This document shows, piece after piece, positions 1-8,603 of a DNA stretch of 64,000 nucleotides (within the stretch, counting starts at the first letter, position 1; each line of letters begins with the position of its first letter). The stretch lies in the NCBI GenBank assembly GCA_965212135.1, contig OZ243044.1, positions 744,001-808,000 of the forward strand, read 5' to 3'. The position numbers were made by a program, and so were the translations under genes. The notes under the pieces are model-generated. The model did not search any database, was not told the DNA's origin, and saw only the letters and a program-made list of their open reading frames with translations. The stretch is from Bin75 sp965212135 (GTDB lineage Bacteria > Nitrospirota > Nitrospiria > Nitrospirales > UBA8639).

Positions 1-321
1 CATGCCGACGTACCCGGCGATTGCCGAGGCCGCGGCCCCCACAAGAAACCCCGTCGCGGTCAACAAACCAAAATGTTCCGACCACATCCCGGCCAGCCAC
101 AACAACAGGAACATGACGCCGGCCACCATGCCGACGACACGATACTGGCGATTCAAGTAGGCGGACGCGCCTTCCTGAATGGCTAACGCAATGTTTCGCA
201 TCACGTCGCCACCGGCGTCCTGCCGCAGGACCCATGTGGTCAAATACAGTCCATAGGCAATGCCGACGCCGCCGGACACCAACGCAAACAGGATGATCAT
301 ACCTTCATCTATCATTGTCAT
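1..321 (-). CDS. hppA: Membrane-bound proton/sodium-pumping pyrophosphatase, N-terminal part (cut by window edge)
   Basis: The frame reads 107 residues from an ATG at 321 to the window edge with no stop. Residues 50-60 read EGASAYLNRQY and the last residues read AIAGYVGM; both are hallmarks of the N-terminus of membrane pyrophosphatases, which hydrolyse PPi to pump H+ or Na+ across the inner membrane. Three hydrophobic stretches (about residues 7-25, 62-80 and 86-104) fit its first helices. A second ATG at 315 is also possible. It is divergent from hflK, with about 220 bases between them. Whether it pumps H+ or Na+ cannot be told, because the selectivity residues lie outside the window. Confidence 0.9.
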   Translation of the reverse strand, partial: MTMIDEGMIILFALVSGGVGIAYGLYLTTWVLRQDAGGDVMRNIALAIQEGASAYLNRQYRVVGMVAGVMFLLLWLAGMWSEHFGLLTATGFLVGAAASAIAGYVGM

Positions 322-543
322 AGACGGACACTTTCGTAGCGGATGTTTGAGGTTCTCGTTCGGAAAAAACCGGACTTAAGGAAGTTCATTTTACCCGGAA
401 CGGGCTGACGGTTCAAGGATAATTCCCTGTACCCACGCATCCAGGCACAGGGTAGTTGCCATCGTTGATCTTTTCTGGTATTGTGGCAATTATGCTTGTT
501 GTCCACGTCCGACTCGTTCACACTCACACACAGGATTGAGCGC

Positions 544-1578
544 ATGGCATGGGAACCGGGAGATCCGTGGGGACAGAAGGGCGGAGCCGATCCGCTTGAC
601 GATGTCCTCAAAAAAGCCAAGGAACAGTGGCAGCGGATGAAGCCGACGCGCGGCGTGAAGTCCATCGTCCTGGTCGTCGTGGCGATTCTGGTGTTCTCGC
701 AATCGGTGTTCAAAATTGAACCCGACGAAGAAGGACTGGTAAAGCGGTTCGGCAACGTGGTGCGAACCGTGGAACCGGGTCCCCACCTCAAAGTGCCGTT
801 TCTTGAAACCGTCGTCACGCCCAAGGTCGAAAAACTCCACCGCATTGAAGTCGGGTTTCGCACCAATCTCCGGGGCCGAGCGCAAATTGTCCCGCAGGAA
901 GCGCTCATGCTGACCGGAGACATGAACATTCTCTCCGTCGAGTTCATTGTCCAATACAAAATCAGCAACGCCAAAGAGTACCTGTTCAACGTGGCCGACG
1001 TTGAGGAAACCATACGGAAATCGGCGGAAGCCGCAATGCGGGAAGTCACAGGCAAAAACAAAATTGACGAGGCGCTGACCGTCGGCAAGGCCGCCATCCA
1101 GCAGTCCACGCAGGAATTACTGCAAAGCATCATGGATGAGTATCAGGGCGGCGTGCAGATCGCCACCGTGCAATTGCTTGACGTGAATCCGCCGCAGAAA
1201 GTGGCCAAGTTCTTTAAGGACGTCGCAAGCGCCAAGGAGGAACGGGAACAGCTTATCAACCAGGCCCATGGGTACCGGAACGATATCATTCCGAAAGCCA
1301 AAGGCCAGGCGGCCCAGGACGTCAATCAAGCGAAAGGGTACGCCCAGGCCAGAATCTCGCGGGCCGAAGGCGAAGCGGATCACTTTTTGCAAACGCTCGC
1401 GGAATACAAAAAAGCCAAAGACATCATTTCCAAGCGGGTCTATATCGAAACCATGGAGGCCGTCCTCTCCAAAGTGGACAAGATTATTCTCGACTCAAAT
1501 GCCGTGTTGCCGTACCTGCCGCTGGACCGGCTGAATAAACGAATCGGCGCCGCCAAAAACGCACAGGCCGCCCCATGA
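544..1578 (+). CDS. hflK: HflK, SPFH-domain regulator of the FtsH protease
   Basis: This is a 344-residue protein with a Gly/Pro-rich cytoplasmic N-terminus, one membrane helix (about residues 40-56), then an SPFH/band-7 domain and a long charged helical C-terminus. HflK and HflC form a large periplasmic assembly around FtsH that modulates membrane-protein degradation. The start at 544 (MAWEPGDPWG) is chosen because HflK proteins begin with this kind of short Trp/Gly/Pro segment; the frame is open further upstream to 481. The stop overlaps the hflC start by four bases (1575-1578), so the two are translationally coupled. Confidence 0.93.
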   Translation: MAWEPGDPWGQKGGADPLDDVLKKAKEQWQRMKPTRGVKSIVLVVVAILVFSQSVFKIEPDEEGLVKRFGNVVRTVEPGPHLKVPFLETVVTPKVEKLHRIEVGFRTNLRGRAQIVPQEALMLTGDMNILSVEFIVQYKISNAKEYLFNVADVEETIRKSAEAAMREVTGKNKIDEALTVGKAAIQQSTQELLQSIMDEYQGGVQIATVQLLDVNPPQKVAKFFKDVASAKEEREQLINQAHGYRNDIIPKAKGQAAQDVNQAKGYAQARISRAEGEADHFLQTLAEYKKAKDIISKRVYIETMEAVLSKVDKIILDSNAVLPYLPLDRLNKRIGAAKNAQAAP

Positions 1579-2432
1579 AACAGAACCTGCTCATCGGCAT
1601 CTTCGGTGTCATCGTCCTGCTGGTCATGCTGGGCGTGTCGCCTTTTTTCGTGCTTGATTTAACCCAAACCGCCATTGTGGTCCAACTCGGCAAACCCAAG
1701 CGGACGGTGACGGAGCCGGGGCTGAAATTCAAAATCCCCTTTGTTCAGGAGGTCCGGTATTTCGACAAGCGGTTGCTGGATTACGACGTGCCCGCCCGCG
1801 AGGTCATTACCCAGGACAAAAAAACCATCCTGATTGACAATTTTGCCAAATGGAAAATCGTTGACCCGCTGATGGTGTACAAAGCGTTCCAAACCCAACG
1901 GGGCGCATTGCAGCGATTGGACGACATCGTCTATTCCGAGCTTCGCGTGGAACTCGGCCGCCATGAACTGGCGGAAATTGTCTCCGCCAACCGCTTGCTG
2001 ATTATGTCCGAGGTGGCAAAACGCGCCAATACCAAAGCCTCGAAATACGGCCTGCAAGTCCTGGACGTCCGCATCAAACGCGCGGACCTGCCCGAACAAA
2101 ACGCCAAAGCCGTGTTTGACCGGATGCAGGCCGAACGGGAACGAATCGCCAAGCGGTACAAAGCCGAAGGTGCGGAAGAAGCGCAGAAAATCCGGTCGGA
2201 AGCGGAAAAAGACCGGGAAATCCTTCTGGCCTCAGCCTATAAAACCGCACAGGAAATCCGTGGTAAAGGCGACGCCAAAGCCTTCAAAATTTACGCCGGT
2301 GCGTACAGTCAAAACCCGCAATTCTTTGAGTTCATCCGCTCCATGGAAGCGTATCGGAAAACGTTCTCGTCCGACACCACTATGGTCCTTAGCCCCGATT
2401 CCGAATTTTTGCGATACCTCAAGAAACGCTGA
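1575..2432 (+). CDS. hflC: HflC, SPFH-domain partner of HflK
   Basis: This 285-residue protein has one N-terminal membrane helix (about residues 5-27) followed by a band-7 domain and a coiled-coil region rich in Glu, Lys and Ala. It ends with the region typical of HflC (FEFIRSMEAYRKTF near residue 253). It acts with HflK in the inner membrane as the FtsH regulator. The ATG overlaps the hflK stop, which fixes the start. The length is slightly short of the Escherichia coli protein but complete. Confidence 0.93.
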   Translation: MKQNLLIGIFGVIVLLVMLGVSPFFVLDLTQTAIVVQLGKPKRTVTEPGLKFKIPFVQEVRYFDKRLLDYDVPAREVITQDKKTILIDNFAKWKIVDPLMVYKAFQTQRGALQRLDDIVYSELRVELGRHELAEIVSANRLLIMSEVAKRANTKASKYGLQVLDVRIKRADLPEQNAKAVFDRMQAERERIAKRYKAEGAEEAQKIRSEAEKDREILLASAYKTAQEIRGKGDAKAFKIYAGAYSQNPQFFEFIRSMEAYRKTFSSDTTMVLSPDSEFLRYLKKR

Positions 2433-2515
2433 CCTTCCGTTGACGCTCTTCCCGCACGAGCACACGGCCCCATCCGTGCCTCTTGCCAAGCGGTGACCCC
2501 CCGCACTCCGCCCGC

Positions 2516-3175
2516 ATGGCCAATCAGGAATATCTTGATCTTGTCCTTCAGGGGAGAGAGGTCTGGAATAAATTCCGGCGGACACAGCCGAACACACGAC
2601 CCGACCTGCGCGGCGCGGACCTCTCGGGGTATGATTTCACGCACATGGATTTTACCGGATGCGATCTGACCGGAGCGAATTTGTCCGATGCCTATCTGCT
2701 CCGGGCCAATTTTGAAGAAGCCGATTTGACCGACGCCAATCTCACGGAAGCGGACGCCATCGAAGCCAATTTGCTCAAAGCGACCCTCGCCAACGCCACA
2801 CTCGTGATGACGGACTTCAGTGGAACGGGGCTGATTCGCGCGGACCTCGCGGGAGCGGACGCCACCAACGCCAACTTCACCCGCGCCTCGCTGCCATGGG
2901 GCAATCTACGGGGATGCCGGCTGGGGGGCGCCAACTTCAAGATGGCCGACCTGCGAGAAGCCAACCTTGCCGAATCCGATTTATCCGAAGCCAACCTGCA
3001 GGACGCCTCGCTCACCGGAACCATCCTGCATGGCGCCAATCTGCGGGGCGCCAAAAACCTGTCCGTGATCTATCTCGGAAAGGCACAGACGTTGTGGCAG
3101 GCCACGCTCGACCCCGACGTTCACCAGGAAGTTGAGAGGCAGTATCCCCGGCTGTTGAGACAGGCCGCACCGTAA
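2516..3175 (+). CDS. Pentapeptide-repeat protein
   Basis: The protein (219 residues from the ATG at 2516) consists almost wholly of A(D/N)LXX repeats, for example LSDANL- and ADLTDANL-type units from about residue 35 to 190. These fold into a right-handed quadrilateral beta-helix. There is no signal peptide or membrane segment, so it is probably cytoplasmic. Members of this family have varied roles, including gyrase protection, and nothing here indicates which. The start at 2516 (MANQEYLDLV) is preferred over a TTG at 2483 because the conserved sequence begins there, although neither has a clear ribosome site. It follows hflC by about 80 bases on the same strand and is convergent with the CobW-type gene. 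Confidence 0.85.
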   Translation: MANQEYLDLVLQGREVWNKFRRTQPNTRPDLRGADLSGYDFTHMDFTGCDLTGANLSDAYLLRANFEEADLTDANLTEADAIEANLLKATLANATLVMTDFSGTGLIRADLAGADATNANFTRASLPWGNLRGCRLGGANFKMADLREANLAESDLSEANLQDASLTGTILHGANLRGAKNLSVIYLGKAQTLWQATLDPDVHQEVERQYPRLLRQAAP

Positions 3176-3227
3176 CGACGGCGGACGCCGGACAATCCGA
3201 CCCGCAAACGGGCGGAACGCCATTGCC

Positions 3228-4190
3228 TTATTGCACGGAATCGCGACTTTTCCGGATAAGCACAACACGCCCAATGAGGCGATTGGAGGGATGAACGGCA
3301 GGCTCGATCAAATCAACTCGCGGACCGACGCCTTGAACCAGGCGAAGCCCGTCGGACGTCCGCACAAAACCTTTGGCTCTCAACGCCCGGCTCGATTGAA
3401 TCCGGCGGATGAGAACTTCGGGTTTGATCCCGTGTTCAATGACCAGTTCTTCAGGTTCATACGTCTCGTGGAAATGCGGTTCGTGGTTCGACGGGTTGCC
3501 GGTTCGCTTTGGAACATGTTCGGAATCCGGGGGAAACAATGCCAGTGTGCTGACGGCGGCGTTCACGGCCTGAATGACCGGAGTATCCTGGGCCAGGTTT
3601 CGCACCAGTGTTTCGACCGGACCGCACCGCTCCGGGTCAATGAGATCCATTTTATTCAGGATCAATAAGTCGGCGGACGACACCTGCTGCTCAAAGACGC
3701 CTTCCAGATCACGCCCTTCAGCCACCTGTTCGGCGTTCACCACCACGACCGAGACACACGCGCCAACCCACGCAGCCACCGGTTCCCGCCAAAAATTCAG
3801 CAACGTGTCAAAAGGCAGGGCCACGCCGGACGTTTCAACGATGATTCGGTCCGGACGCCTGTCTTCCCATATCCGCTGCAGCGTGATCACGAATTCATCG
3901 GACAGTTTGCAGCAGACGCACCCGCCTTCCAATTCAACATAATGCGAGCCGGCCTGGCTTCCCAACAAGGCCTGATCAATCCCCAAGGCGCCAAATTCAT
4001 TCGAGACCACCGCCAGGCGCGTCCCCTGCGCTTGCGCCTCTTTCAGCAGATGCCGGACAAGTGTGGTTTTCCCTGCGCCCAAAAACCCCGACACCACCAA
4101 CGCGGGAATGCCGTCTGCGGGAGCAGTCAAGTCGCCAGCCGTGTGCGTGCGCTCCGGCGATGCGGGGGGATGGTCCAGGGCCGCCATCAT
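3228..4190 (-). CDS. CobW/COG0523-family metallochaperone-type GTPase
   Basis: About 320 residues. The Walker A motif GFLGAGKTT lies near the N-terminus, followed by the zinc-binding GCVCCK motif and NKMDL (the GTP-base motif), then a C-terminal domain (HETYEPEELVIEHG and onwards). This order is diagnostic of COG0523 GTPases, which hand metals such as zinc or cobalt to client proteins. No B12 or nitrile hydratase genes lie nearby, so the metal and client are unknown. The start could be 4226 or 4190; the ATG pair at 4190 is preferred because the family usually has a shorter leader before the P-loop. Confidence 0.88.
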   Translation of the reverse strand: MMAALDHPPASPERTHTAGDLTAPADGIPALVVSGFLGAGKTTLVRHLLKEAQAQGTRLAVVSNEFGALGIDQALLGSQAGSHYVELEGGCVCCKLSDEFVITLQRIWEDRRPDRIIVETSGVALPFDTLLNFWREPVAAWVGACVSVVVVNAEQVAEGRDLEGVFEQQVSSADLLILNKMDLIDPERCGPVETLVRNLAQDTPVIQAVNAAVSTLALFPPDSEHVPKRTGNPSNHEPHFHETYEPEELVIEHGIKPEVLIRRIQSSRALRAKGFVRTSDGLRLVQGVGPRVDLIEPAVHPSNRLIGRVVLIRKSRDSVQ

Positions 4191-4339
4191 AGGAACACCC
4201 TGGCGGATTGGACTCGCTCCCGCCATTCAGAAACAGTCATCGGCATCGTACAGTCTCCGGTGAAGCTCACGGGCACGTCATTCCCATCATAACCCGTTCG
4301 TCGTTGACAATCGCGGTCAGGCTTCACGAGAATGCCTCA

Positions 4340-4513
4340 ATGAGTACGACTGCTTCGGACGCCTCTCCCCCGCCAGGCGACACACTGCCCGATCGCCAAT
4401 GTACGTGGTGCCGAATTCCCATGCAGAAACGACTCGTGGGGGATGGCCGCTTCATTCATTACACCTGCCCGCAATGTATTTTTCAACATACCGCCAAAAC
4501 GAAGACATCATAA
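4340..4513 (+). CDS. Small zinc-ribbon protein, 57 residues
   Basis: A short frame starting at the ATG at 4340 encodes a low-complexity Ser/Pro leader followed by two CxxC pairs (CTWC and CPQC) spaced like a single zinc ribbon, then a basic tail. The paired CxxC motifs are the main evidence that it is real. Its function is unknown. It lies alone between the divergent CobW-type gene and the convergent DUF488 gene. A hairpin with 7-bp arms (GACGGCG/CGCCGTC) just downstream, near 4536-4561, lacks a T tract. Confidence 0.5.
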   Translation: MSTTASDASPPPGDTLPDRQCTWCRIPMQKRLVGDGRFIHYTCPQCIFQHTAKTKTS

Positions 4514-4584
4514 GGCTCAACCACGGAAAGGGCTGATGACGGCGCTGGGCCGACTCCGCCGTCTCGGGACGATGGGGCTGGCGT

Positions 4585-5022
4585 TCAACCGAGATGGATG
4601 ATCTCGATTTCGCCGCGCCGTGCTTTCAGATACTCCGCCACGAGACGGCGGTGGCAATAGTGCGGCTTGTCCTCGCTGCAGAGCAGGCAACCGTCGGCCA
4701 GCACTTCTTCTGGTACGGTACGCTCAATCCGGCGTTTTTTCATCAAGGCGAGAAACTCTTGCTCGTAGCGCGCCCACCCGCCCTTGTGTTTCTTGTAGCG
4801 ATCCAGCATGTCCTGCGTCGGCGCCAGCTCCGGCAGATGCACGTAATCAATGCCGCAAAGCTCGTGGAGGAAATACTCGAGATCAAGCCGCTTGGCGAAA
4901 CCCGCAAGCTGGGAGACGTTGTTCAGCCGCACGTCCACGATGCGCTGGACGCCCGATTCGCGGAGCGTGGTGAAGAACACATCCGCCGATTTCTTCGTGA
5001 ACCCGATCGTAAACAGTTTCAC
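4585..5022 (-). CDS. DUF488 family protein (second of a tandem pair)
   Basis: This 145-residue protein has the DUF488 pattern: TIGF near the start, IVDVR at about residues 28-32, and LLCSEDKPHYCHR toward the end. The family has conserved Asp-Val-Arg and Cys-His-Arg motifs that suggest an active site, but no reaction is established. The GTG start overlaps the stop of the upstream DUF488 gene (GTGA, 5019-5022), so it is translated with that gene. It shares only family-level similarity with its neighbour and lacks that protein's longer C-terminal tail. Confidence 0.85.
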   Translation of the reverse strand: MKLFTIGFTKKSADVFFTTLRESGVQRIVDVRLNNVSQLAGFAKRLDLEYFLHELCGIDYVHLPELAPTQDMLDRYKKHKGGWARYEQEFLALMKKRRIERTVPEEVLADGCLLCSEDKPHYCHRRLVAEYLKARRGEIEIIHLG

Positions 5023-5645
5023 CCCGCGTATTCCTCTGGCTCCCGGCTCATGCGCGGATCAACATAGGCGATCCGGGTCTCCTGCCTGGCGCAGGCTTCT
5101 TCAATGCGCTGCTCCCGCGTTTGGAATAAATCCTCCTCCGGCATACCCAGCATGGAGAGAAGGCGCATCATCGCCTCGGCCTGCGTTTCCAACTGGCCGT
5201 CCGCGTGGATGTGCGCTACCGAGACGCCACGGCTCGCAAGTTCCCGTGCCACAAGCAATGTGCGATGACAGTCAAGCGGCTCCTTCTCCGCGCACAGCAG
5301 CGCGACACGGCGTTCACGCGCTTCCCCCACGACAAGATCAACGCCTGACTGAAAGAGGGCCGTTCCGGCAAGCCGACGGTACAGAACGCGCCCGTTCTCA
5401 TAGCACGAAGGGTCATCCGACCGCGCCCCAAGCTCCACCCCGCGAAAATCATATCCAATACCCCGTTCCTCCAACACCCGACGCAACGCCTCACGATTAA
5501 ACTGCGGCTGACGACGGCTGTACGGCGCGGAACGCACATCGGCGACGGCCGCCACACCGTGCGTTTCCAGCAGGCCTAGGAACGCTCCGATTTCATGCGT
5601 TGAGTGACCGATTGTCATGATCGAAGGCTCCGTCATCGGACTCAC
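5019..5645 (-). CDS. DUF488 family protein (first of a tandem pair)
   Basis: This 208-residue protein has IGHST, VADVRSAPYSRR and LLCAEKEPLDCHR, the characteristic DUF488 motifs, followed by a charged tail of about 60 residues (TREQRIEEA region). The GTG start at 5645 overlaps the stop of the DuOB gene (GTGA, 5642-5645). An in-frame ATG at 5636 is an alternative. It is the middle gene of a three-gene coupled cassette, which implies a joint function with the DuOB protein and the second DUF488 protein. The reaction is unknown. Confidence 0.87.
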   Translation of the reverse strand: MSPMTEPSIMTIGHSTHEIGAFLGLLETHGVAAVADVRSAPYSRRQPQFNREALRRVLEERGIGYDFRGVELGARSDDPSCYENGRVLYRRLAGTALFQSGVDLVVGEARERRVALLCAEKEPLDCHRTLLVARELASRGVSVAHIHADGQLETQAEAMMRLLSMLGMPEEDLFQTREQRIEEACARQETRIAYVDPRMSREPEEYAG

Positions 5646-6406
5646 TTCCCCGCATGTTCCGGCATGATGATAGCCGCGATGAGTTTGTAGTAGAACCCTT
5701 CATTGAATGGCACCGCCGCAAGGCTCACGGTGATATAGCACTCTCCGATACAAGACTCGCCGATTTTAGTATAAGCACTCTTGATTTCCGGATCAGTCAC
5801 CGCAAGATCGTAGAAAACATCCCGATAGGTGAACTCCCCACGGACCTGTAGCTTATCATTCCAACCGTGCAAAACTCGAATAACGATGTCGCGTACTTTA
5901 ATGAGATAGATTGATGAGGAGAAATTCCCGATCACGTCGAGATTCACACGGTCGTTCTTCCTTCCGCTGTTTTCCCACAATGCTACCGGACTGTCAGCCA
6001 ATCCGGCGAAATCATCCCGGGAAATCCGCCCCGCCCGTGTCCAGCACACCCTGGAATCAATCAGCCAATTCTCGGATTGGTGGTCCTGTGGATAGTGTTT
6101 GACAAACTGAACTTTGATGATGTCCCCCACCTTCGGAGCGCTCCGATCATTGTACTGGTATTCCCGGACAGAGAGCCCTTTCCCATGGTTGCCGTTGACG
6201 GGACGAATCCAGTTTCCGATGTTGATTTCCTCATCTGCAACGCACCATTTGCGAAGAAACCAAGGGAAAGAGCGGTTTGACCTGTTTCCACCGTCAAGCT
6301 CTTTGCCCGCAATACACCTGCCAGGTTCCATACTTGAGATCGCGAGGCAGACAAGACGTTTCTTAACTATAACAAGCACCTTCTGCCACGTTCCAGGACA
6401 AGGCAT
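5642..6406 (-). CDS. Probable dual-OB (DuOB) domain protein
   Basis: The protein has about 254 residues. Family-like landmarks are KKRLVCLAISSMEPGRCIAG near the start, NWIRPV, APKVGDIIKV, and SENWLID followed by a Trp. These match my memory of the dual-OB domain found beside DUF488 genes; a profile search would confirm it. OB folds suggest nucleic-acid or nucleotide binding. The start is uncertain: the ATG at 6406 and a GTG at 6379 just before the conserved block are both possible. It is the first gene of the coupled cassette with the two DUF488 genes. Its codon use looks less GC-rich than its neighbours, suggesting acquisition. Confidence 0.62.
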   Translation of the reverse strand: MPCPGTWQKVLVIVKKRLVCLAISSMEPGRCIAGKELDGGNRSNRSFPWFLRKWCVADEEINIGNWIRPVNGNHGKGLSVREYQYNDRSAPKVGDIIKVQFVKHYPQDHQSENWLIDSRVCWTRAGRISRDDFAGLADSPVALWENSGRKNDRVNLDVIGNFSSSIYLIKVRDIVIRVLHGWNDKLQVRGEFTYRDVFYDLAVTDPEIKSAYTKIGESCIGECYITVSLAAVPFNEGFYYKLIAAIIMPEHAGK

Positions 6407-6487
6407 CCCATGTTCGCCTGCTTCCAGGCAACGCAGTCCAGAGCAAAACAAGTCGGGTTTGGGTTCTCACCTTCACCAACCACCTCC

Positions 6488-7714
6488 CTAAAACAAATTC
6501 GACACGATACGCGTGCCGCCGATCCATGTGCCGATGACGCTGCCGATGGTGGGCAGGACAAAGGCCAAAAAGACCCGCAACAGGCGGTTCCGCCACCAGC
6601 GTCGCGGGATGACGATATCCTCGGCCACGGTTTGAAATTCTCGCACAATCGGCGGCTGCATGTAGGCCTGCACAAATGCGGTCACATACCCGACTCCAAT
6701 GACCGGGGTCAGACTGGTGAACGGCGCCCCGGCCACCGCCGCCAGAATCGTGAACGGGTGCGCCCAGGCCAGCAACGCGCCTAACCCGCTGGGCACGCCA
6801 TTGGCCACGATCCAAAACACGGCGTTGTCTCCCGCCGCCGCCGCGCCTTTTTGCCAGCCAATCGCGGCTATGGAGCCGATAATAATCGCCGGGATAGACC
6901 ATCCCGCCCATTTCCACACCGGCGACACGGAAGGAATCACGTCAAGGGCGTCCAGATGGCCCCGCCGCTCACTTTGGAGAATGGCTTTCATCCCGTCCAC
7001 GTGTCCGGCTCCCACCACCGAGACAACGGTTCTGCCGTCGGCCCGCAGGGTTTTTTCCGCCAGATACCGGTCCCGCTCGTCAATCAGCACGGTTTTCAAC
7101 GCCGGCACGGTCTCACCCAGTTCCCGCATCATCTCCGACAGCACGTCCTGTTTTTTCAAATCCCGCACAGACTCCTCGGTCACGGGCGTCGTGTCAAAAA
7201 TGGTCAACAGGAGTGACGAGGCCAACAGGCTTTTCTGAAGAAACGGCGTGGAGCGCCAAGCCCGCCGCATGGTGACGCGCACGTCGCGATCGCACAGAAC
7301 AATCGGGATGCCGCGCGCTTTTGAAACGTTGACGGCTTCAAGCATTTCGGCGCCCGGCAGGACACCGAGCTGCGTTCCCAACCGCTTTTGATAAGAGGCC
7401 AGCAGAATATTGGCCAACAGGGTGCTGAGCTGTTTTTTTCTGATCACGTCTTTCAGATTAAACGACTCCCATTGCCGTTGTTGAGACAGGGCTTCGTACC
7501 GGCGGGCATCCAGTTCCACGCACACCGCATCCGGACGTTCCTCTTCGATCACGGCGCGAACCAGATCCGCGGACTCCCGCGACACGTGAACCGTCCCCAC
7601 CAGCAGAATCGTTTTCTCTCCAACGGTGAGGACGTGCACCTCCGGAGAAGACGCGGCGCGCGCGGGCGCGGGATGTTGCGACGGAACGGGCTCCGGCAAT
7701 TTACCGGCTTCCAT
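6488..7714 (-). CDS. TraB/PrgY-like membrane protein
   Basis: This 408-residue protein opens with a TraB-family domain (VGTVHVSRES at about residues 39-48, then AVCVELDARRYEAL and SVVGAGHVDGM). It ends with several hydrophobic helices from about residue 255 onward. Archaeal and bacterial TraB proteins share this soluble domain plus C-terminal membrane anchor, and the related PrgY limits pheromone activity, probably by proteolysis. The GXXH motif and conserved Glu are present. The start overlaps the end of the upstream nuclease-HhH gene by 14 bases, so the two are likely co-expressed. Substrate unknown. Confidence 0.85.
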   Translation of the reverse strand: MEAGKLPEPVPSQHPAPARAASSPEVHVLTVGEKTILLVGTVHVSRESADLVRAVIEEERPDAVCVELDARRYEALSQQRQWESFNLKDVIRKKQLSTLLANILLASYQKRLGTQLGVLPGAEMLEAVNVSKARGIPIVLCDRDVRVTMRRAWRSTPFLQKSLLASSLLLTIFDTTPVTEESVRDLKKQDVLSEMMRELGETVPALKTVLIDERDRYLAEKTLRADGRTVVSVVGAGHVDGMKAILQSERRGHLDALDVIPSVSPVWKWAGWSIPAIIIGSIAAIGWQKGAAAAGDNAVFWIVANGVPSGLGALLAWAHPFTILAAVAGAPFTSLTPVIGVGYVTAFVQAYMQPPIVREFQTVAEDIVIPRRWWRNRLLRVFLAFVLPTIGSVIGTWIGGTRIVSNLF

Positions 7715-8585
7715 CGCGCTCCCCTACCATCACGTAAGGCGCAATCCGCTCCAACGTTTTCGGCCCGATACCGGAAACGTTCAACAGGTCTTCGACGGAT
7801 CGCCAGGGCCTGCCGGCAACGATTTTAGTCGCCGTCACCGGGCCAATGCCGGGAATGAGTTCAAGCTGTTTTTGCGAGACGCTGTTCAGGTCCATGGGCT
7901 TCGTCGTTGACGGAGCATCTTGTTGTTTCAGTTTCTTCCGGAATGCTTTCCGCGCCAGTTCCTCCTTCCGTTTATATGTACGTCTTTCGACGATAATGTC
8001 CGGGTCGGCTTCCGCCCATATTCCGGCCCGTTTCAGCATGGCCTTGGCACGGAGATCACCAAGCTCGTCAAGAACCAGGTCGCTGGGCAGGCCGCCGGGG
8101 GACGGACGGGTTTTGCCGTAGATCCTGGCCAATCCCCGCTCAACGAGGAGCCGGCCAAGATCATGGCCGTCATGAGTTTCGACGAAGGCGTACACGCGAC
8201 CGGTAGCCGAGCGGCCCAGGGCCTTGGCATAACTGGTGTGAACAGTGAACGGTCTGGACAGAGCCTGATGCACGTACTCGGCGGCCCGGCGGCCAAAACG
8301 CACCACGGCATGGGGTTCGGTGAGGCCGAAGTGATCCTGTTGTTCAAGGATTCTTTCCTGATCGGCTTTGTGAGCGTAGGTGGTTTCCATGCAATCCACG
8401 TAGTACAGCCGCAGGTGCAGTTCGCGCCCGCCGGCTATGACCTTGAAACTGTCGCCGTCGTTCAGGTCGGCTTCCACAAGCGTGGCCCCTTTGATGGCAA
8501 CCAACTCGGCGGCCGACACCGGCATGGCCGAAGAGCCGGCAAACAGCAGGACGGAACACAGAATGGGGAACAGGTTGTGTTTCAT
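7701..8585 (-). CDS. Secreted staphylococcal-nuclease-like protein fused to a helix-hairpin-helix domain
   Basis: The protein has 294 residues. Residues 1-26 form a signal peptide ending in VSAA. A thermonuclease-type domain follows, and the three catalytic positions appear kept: Arg59, Glu67 (in VDCMET, where the family usually has DTPE) and Arg130. Residues about 240-290 form a ComEA-type double helix-hairpin-helix (LELIPGIGPVTATKI and LLNVSGIGPKTLERI), a non-specific DNA-binding module. It is therefore probably an exported DNA-binding nuclease. It is followed by the overlapping TraB-like gene and preceded by a small gene 18 bases upstream. Confidence 0.82.
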   Translation of the reverse strand: MKHNLFPILCSVLLFAGSSAMPVSAAELVAIKGATLVEADLNDGDSFKVIAGGRELHLRLYYVDCMETTYAHKADQERILEQQDHFGLTEPHAVVRFGRRAAEYVHQALSRPFTVHTSYAKALGRSATGRVYAFVETHDGHDLGRLLVERGLARIYGKTRPSPGGLPSDLVLDELGDLRAKAMLKRAGIWAEADPDIIVERRTYKRKEELARKAFRKKLKQQDAPSTTKPMDLNSVSQKQLELIPGIGPVTATKIVAGRPWRSVEDLLNVSGIGPKTLERIAPYVMVGERDGSR

Positions 8586-8603
8586 GGCAACGCAGACTCC
8601 ATT

